64,000 nt of DNA, taken from NCBI GenBank assembly GCA_964242335.1, contig CAXTAY010000004.1:62001-126000 (forward strand), given 5' to 3'. The notes beneath the pieces are model-generated. The model searched no databases, had not been told where the DNA came from, and saw only the letters and a list, made by a program, of their open reading frames with translations. Positions 62,051-64,000 of this stretch are shown here, piece after piece. Position 1 is the stretch's first letter; the number at the start of each line of letters is the position of its first letter. The position numbers were made by a program, and so were the translations under genes. Source of the stretch: Lichenicoccus sp964242335. GTDB taxonomy: Bacteria; Pseudomonadota; Alphaproteobacteria; Acetobacterales; Acetobacteraceae.

Positions 62051-63961
62051 TTGGCAGATCTTTCGGATGTAGAAGAGGCGATCTGCGCCCAGATCCTCTC
62101 GGCTGCGTATCCGCTTGGGATCGAGAGCGGGAGCGCGACCGGGATGGCAGTCAAGATCTATCGCGGATGGCCTGCAAACAAGACACTCAATGCAGATCTA
62201 CTTGCCGGCACTCAGACGGTAACTGTCTTCAGCCAAACAAATTCAACACGAGACACTTCTCGCTACGGACGGATATGGCGGACGATCGGCCAGACGACCC
62301 CCAGCTTGATAATCAGCATTACAGGTAACACCGCGACCCTGAGTGGCGACGGCGGAAGCGGCCAATCGGTCGGTTTGATCGTCGATGGAGTCGCCCACGC
62401 CTACAGTCTCACCGACGCGGATACGCCACAGAGTGCTGCGCTGGCACTTGCAAGCCTGATCCCGTCCGCTTCTGTCCAGGATTGTGTCATCGCTGTTGCA
62501 GGTGCAACCGTTCTTCAGGGACGCGTCGTGGGCAGCAGCACTGCGGAGATGGAGACCAGACGCCAAGTCCAGGGCTTCATGGTATCGGTTTGGTGTCCCA
62601 CCCCCGGGGGCCGGGACAGTCTTGCCGCAGTTATCGACAATGCCTTGGCGAACATCGATTGGCTGCCTCTGGCTGACGGAACGGTAGGGCGATTGCTCTA
62701 CCACGGCACCGTCGAGACCGACGAGTCGGAAATCGCGAACCTGTATCGACGTAATCTCAACTATACGGTCGAGTATCCCACCACCCTGCGCATGTCTGGT
62801 GCGCAGATGTTGTTTGGCGTGGGAACTTTATCGGGGACAGGACCGGAAGTCGGTTTCAGCTGTCTGGCTCCTCCTTCGGCGCTGGTCGTGCCGCCTCTCG
62901 GAGCAATCCGTTTCGACGCATGGTACGATCCCGGCAATCCCGTGGACCAGCAATGCGCTGCAGCCCTCTCTCCAGGTCCCTATAATATGCGGCTACCATC
63001 GAACGCCGCCATAGCAGACGGTGTCGCTTCGTGGCCGCGGGCTACCCAAGCTGTCATGGACTTCGAGATCTCGGCAGCAGTACAGGCGGGATTGTCGTTC
63101 TGGGCATTCGACAGTTATCAACCCGACGACACGCTCAGCCTTGCATTGCAGTTGTATCTGTCAAGTTCAATACGCTCCAAGTTGCGGTTCTGCATGTTAG
63201 GTCAGGCCTCGAATTGGGGTGAAGACGGCGAAGATCAGCCGTCGCTCCTGCGCGACATCGCGATGATGACTCAGCCTGGCTACATGACCGTCCTTGACGG
63301 CCGTCCGCTCTATCTCGTGCTGGATGCTTCAGACACGCAGGAGGCAGGGCTACCCGCCGGTGGTATCGCCACGGCAATAAGTTTTGTCCGCAATCAGGTG
63401 AGGGCGGCAGGAGCTAATAATCCATACATTGTCTGGCTCTCCGGAGCCGCTTTGGCCGATTATTCGAACATACCAGCAGCACGGGCAGCTGGTGCGGACG
63501 CCGCCGGCTCTTACGCCACACCACGCTTGACAGGGGCCACTCAGCCATTCGCCGCGCTTGCCGAGGCGGCGGAAGAAGATTGGTCGGCGAGGATCAATGC
63601 CGGCTTCGGAATGATACCCACGGCAATGACAGGCTGGGATCAGCGACCGTTGATCGCCAACCCGCAGCCATTTTATCCAGTGTCGAGCAACCTCTCGATG
63701 CAGAACTACTACGAAACGCCATCGGACGATGCAATCGGATCGCATATCGTCGACCTGATCAACGTTGTGAACAGGAATCCAGCGGCTTGTCCCGCTCAGA
63801 TCGGCTTGATCTACGCCTGGAACGAGCTTGCGGAAGGCGGCTGGCTCATGCCGACTTTTTCTCCATCTGGCGCAGATCTCGGGCGGGTGATGGCATCTGC
63901 GAACGCGATCGCCGCCGCGAAAGCCGCGTCCATGAAGCCTCAAATCGCACTGATTACCTAA
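62051..63961 (+). CDS. Tail-completion-like domain fused to a GH99/WbsX-like glycoside hydrolase
   Basis: 636 residues from a TTG at 62051, which has GGAG eight bases upstream; an ATG at 61877 in the same frame overlaps the previous gene. Residues 1-265 (LADLSDVEEAICAQILSAAYP, VKIYRGWPA, GFMVSVWCPTPGGRD, YRRNLNYTVEYPTTLR) form a domain known from tail-completion or neck proteins of alphaproteobacterial prophages. From about 285 (IRFDAWYDPGNP) to the end is a barrel with SFWAFDSYQPDD, MTVLDGRPLYLVLD and IYAWNELAEGGWLMP, the pattern of GH99/GH71 and WbsX enzymes, with the likely catalytic Glu in WNELAEG. A virion-bound glycanase for surface polysaccharide is inferred. Confidence 0.7.
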   Translation: MADLSDVEEAICAQILSAAYPLGIESGSATGMAVKIYRGWPANKTLNADLLAGTQTVTVFSQTNSTRDTSRYGRIWRTIGQTTPSLIISITGNTATLSGDGGSGQSVGLIVDGVAHAYSLTDADTPQSAALALASLIPSASVQDCVIAVAGATVLQGRVVGSSTAEMETRRQVQGFMVSVWCPTPGGRDSLAAVIDNALANIDWLPLADGTVGRLLYHGTVETDESEIANLYRRNLNYTVEYPTTLRMSGAQMLFGVGTLSGTGPEVGFSCLAPPSALVVPPLGAIRFDAWYDPGNPVDQQCAAALSPGPYNMRLPSNAAIADGVASWPRATQAVMDFEISAAVQAGLSFWAFDSYQPDDTLSLALQLYLSSSIRSKLRFCMLGQASNWGEDGEDQPSLLRDIAMMTQPGYMTVLDGRPLYLVLDASDTQEAGLPAGGIATAISFVRNQVRAAGANNPYIVWLSGAALADYSNIPAARAAGADAAGSYATPRLTGATQPFAALAEAAEEDWSARINAGFGMIPTAMTGWDQRPLIANPQPFYPVSSNLSMQNYYETPSDDAIGSHIVDLINVVNRNPAACPAQIGLIYAWNELAEGGWLMPTFSPSGADLGRVMASANAIAAAKAASMKPQIALIT

Positions 63962-63971
63962 TGGGAATGTC

Positions 63972-64000
63972 ATGACAATTGCTTCCACCACGGCCATCGT
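63972..64000 (+). CDS. Start of next prophage gene, cut by the window edge
   Basis: ATG at 63972, eleven bases after the previous stop, opens MTIASTTAI and runs off the window. Too short to identify; in this order a tail protein would be expected. Confidence 0.4.

Overview
The window is about 72% G+C host chromosome from 1 to about 51.3 kb, then the left part of a prophage to the right edge. A high-GC alphaproteobacterium, probably Acetobacteraceae, is suggested by several things: HemB has the Mg-type ALDPYTSHGHDG site, GatCAB is present, there is a Bpt leucyltransferase, an ELM1-family protein and S2-Ts-RecO linkage. The family assignment is inference; the class is better supported.

Host layout. 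1-10.4 kb: an MDR oxidoreductase, a polytopic membrane protein, dnaE, and a leftward run of AlgI-like acyltransferase, AlgJ/AlgX-like protein and a large membrane protein that looks like an envelope-glycan O-acetylation cassette. 10.5-13.3 kb: an exported M16 peptidase. 13.3-15.4 kb: an island of clearly lower GC holding one unrecognised P-loop ATPase. 15.4-25.1 kb: FAH-family hydrolase, rpsB-tsf-recO-dihydroxyacetone kinase, beta-hydroxyacid dehydrogenase, MFS transporter, parC. 25.1-34.4 kb: bpt, penicillin acylase, hemB, amino-acid permease, glyA, an aspartoacylase-family enzyme and argE. 34.5-42.4 kb: two GT4 glycosyltransferases, a renalase-like FAD protein, a DEAD-box helicase, an ELM1-like protein and a large unknown protein. 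42.4-51.3 kb: tRNA-Val(CAC), pncA, htpG, a lytic transglycosylase, an N-formylglutamate amidohydrolase, tRNA-Val(GAC), ruvX, gatCAB and tRNA-Ser(GCT).

Prophage. Downstream of tRNA-Ser there is an AT-rich stretch, then a GcrA-like HTH protein, an unknown protein that may be a late regulator, a terminator, a strong sigma70-type promoter followed at once by a second terminator, a MazF/PemK-like protein, terminase small and large subunits, portal, scaffold, major capsid protein, head-tail genes, and a tail-completion-like protein fused to a GH99/WbsX-like glycoside hydrolase. The next phage gene is cut by the window edge. No integrase or lysogeny repressor is visible, so the prophage continues to the right or its early region is lost.

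The strongest observations are a class 3 intein (Ala1, W67/C227/T246, terminal HN) splitting the Walker A motif of the terminase large subunit; a promoter-terminator pair before the packaging genes that resembles lambda pR'-tR' late control; the virion glycanase fusion; the foreign ATPase island; and an intergenic repeat whose two copies show compensatory base changes in a hairpin.
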